This document shows positions 63,161 to 64,000 of a stretch of DNA of 64,000 bases, piece by piece (positions within the stretch are counted from its first letter, which is position 1; each line of letters opens with the position of its first letter). Below the pieces are notes generated by a model. It saw only the letters and a list, made by a program, of their open reading frames with translations, made no database searches and had not been told where the DNA came from. Source of the DNA: Calendula officinalis (lineage: Eukaryota; Streptophyta; Magnoliopsida; Asterales; Asteraceae); contig OY970820.1 of assembly GCA_963853835.1 (NCBI GenBank), forward strand, positions 71,606,909 through 71,670,908. The letters are read 5' to 3'. Position numbers and translations under genes: made by a program.

Positions 63161-63704
63161 ACGATATTTTGTTAGAAAAGATACTCCATGTGGTCCTCGA
63201 CATGATGTATTGCATAAAAATGGTTCAATCATTCATTCATGCACAATTTGTTATCCAGAACCCTGCAAAACAATGCTTGCTCAATCTCAAACATCTAAAA
63301 CTACACATTCTTCATCTAAATCCCCAAATTTAGTTTATCGTGTAGTTTCAGCACCTAAAACTCCAAAATCCATTTCTCGAGTAATTCCTACACATAAATC
63401 TCCAAAATCAGTTTATCGTGTAGTTTCTGCATCTAAATCTCCAAAATCTGATTATCGAGTAATTCCTACACATAAATCTCCAAAATCAGTTTATCGTGTA
63501 GTTTCTGCATCTAAATCTCCAAAATCTGATTATCGAGTAATTTCTACACATAAATCGCCAAAATCTGTTTATCGCGTTGTGTCTACACCTAAATTTACAA
63601 ATTCTTGTTCCTCAACTTCGTATTCCAAGCTCAATAAAAAATCTTCTAAGTTTGTTAAATATAAATGGATTCAAAATGAACAATCAAACTGGATTTTAAT
63701 TTAA
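63161..63704 (+). CDS. gag: E4 gag C-terminus with 13-residue repeats
   Basis: Reads DTRYFVRKDTPCGPRHDVLH, a Cys pair (CTICYPEPC), then repeats of KSPKS-x-YRV(V/I), and ends NWILI with TAA at 63702-63704, the gag end before pol. A CTTGCAG follows at about 63760. Frame differs from the upstream gag parts. Confidence 0.75.
63322..63590 (+). repeat. 39/78-bp coding tandem repeat in E4 gag
   Basis: Seven units of about 39 bp (TCTCCAAAATCAGTTTATCG type) in an alternating pattern: TATCGTGTAGTTTCTGCATC and TATCGAGTAATTCCTACACA, giving a 78-bp higher-order period. Confidence 0.92.
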
Positions 63705-63882
63705 TCCTGAAAAATCCCTAAAATGGTCTATCAAATTAACAAACAATGAACTGCCTCCTTGCAGTTCTCTAGTTCTCTAAATACATTCTTTCTTAAAATT
63801 CTTCATAAGACATATATTACTAATCGTTCCGGACCCATAACTGATTGGGTACCATATTTTTATTTGTCTTATGTAGAATGTT

Positions 63883-64000
63883 TGGTATCTTGATTCTGGT
63901 TGTTCACGACACATGACCGGAAACAAGAAATTATTAACAAATTTTAGAGACAAATATTTGGGAACTGTTCGGTTTGGAAATGACCATTTAGCTGCCATAA
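63883..64000 (+). CDS. pol: E4 pol start: protease (partial)
   Basis: WYLDSGCSRHMTGN, then KKLLTNFRDKYLGTVRFGN up to the window edge: the aspartic protease active site (Asp-Ser-Gly) and start of the pre-integrase region. Open to base 64000. Confidence 0.85.

Larger units (their letters stand above)
58546..64000 (+). mobile_element. E4: Ty1/copia element, 5' part, runs off the window
   Basis: 5' LTR 58546-58808 (263 bp, TGTTAGGAC to TCTCTCA), primer site, a 1.6-kb leader full of TTCGGCCC words, a long gag with zinc knuckle and coiled coil, and the protease start (LDSGCSRHMTGN) at the window end. The 3' LTR and target duplication are outside. Gag has two stops and a frameshift, so this copy is defective. 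Same general plan as E1 and E2. Confidence 0.9.

Overview
The window is plant nuclear DNA: spliced genes with GT-AG introns, AT-rich spacers, and nested Ty1/copia, Helitron, hAT, PIF/Harbinger, Mutator-like and LINE elements. The variable ORF downstream of pol in two of the copia elements resembles, from memory, an ORF very common in Asteraceae assemblies, so a daisy-family genome is the best guess. This is inference; no database was searched.

Layout. 1-1303: flank with short repeats. 1309-12803: full-length copia element E1, minus strand, Sirevirus-like (TSD AAAAG). 12809-13217: 3' end of a Helitron. 13941-16656: intact ten-exon XBAT32-like ankyrin/RING E3 ligase, minus strand. 18541-19036: SUV3-like RNA helicase pseudogene. 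19289 to about 34300: a minus-strand Helitron carrying exon fragments of a prolyl 4-hydroxylase, an AMP deaminase and a replication factor C subunit, and itself split by full-length Sirevirus-like element E2 (22476-33939, TSD TTATG). 35841-36917: LINE 3' end. 37390-39241: PIF/Harbinger transposon with an intact transposase. 39575-44213: decayed Helitron with a helicase remnant, a short-chain dehydrogenase fragment and a nested MITE. 45149-46516: intact ATL13-like RING-H2 gene. 47183-48222: minisatellites and a palindrome-rich GC block. 48849-53806: hAT element (8-bp TSD) carrying E3, a non-coding LTR-internal-LTR-internal-LTR array. 55383-56220 and 56938-57356: two MITEs. 57615-58545: probable gypsy LTR relics. 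58546 to the window end: 5' part of a fourth copia element, E4.

Two host genes look functional, XBAT32-like and ATL13-like, both predicted RING E3 ubiquitin ligases. Almost everything else is mobile DNA. E1, E2 and E4 share a long Gag (zinc knuckle, coiled coil, long low-complexity tail), a gag stop just before the protease, and an initiator-Met primer site two bases inside the LTR. E1 and E2 share a second zinc knuckle and an extra ORF beyond pol. Each family is littered with its own short motif (GATACTGAGT in E1, TACTACTG in E2 and E3, TTCGGCCC in E4). This motif code, the intron inside the E1 extra ORF, the tandem non-coding E3 and the three-gene Helitron are the parts most worth a second look.
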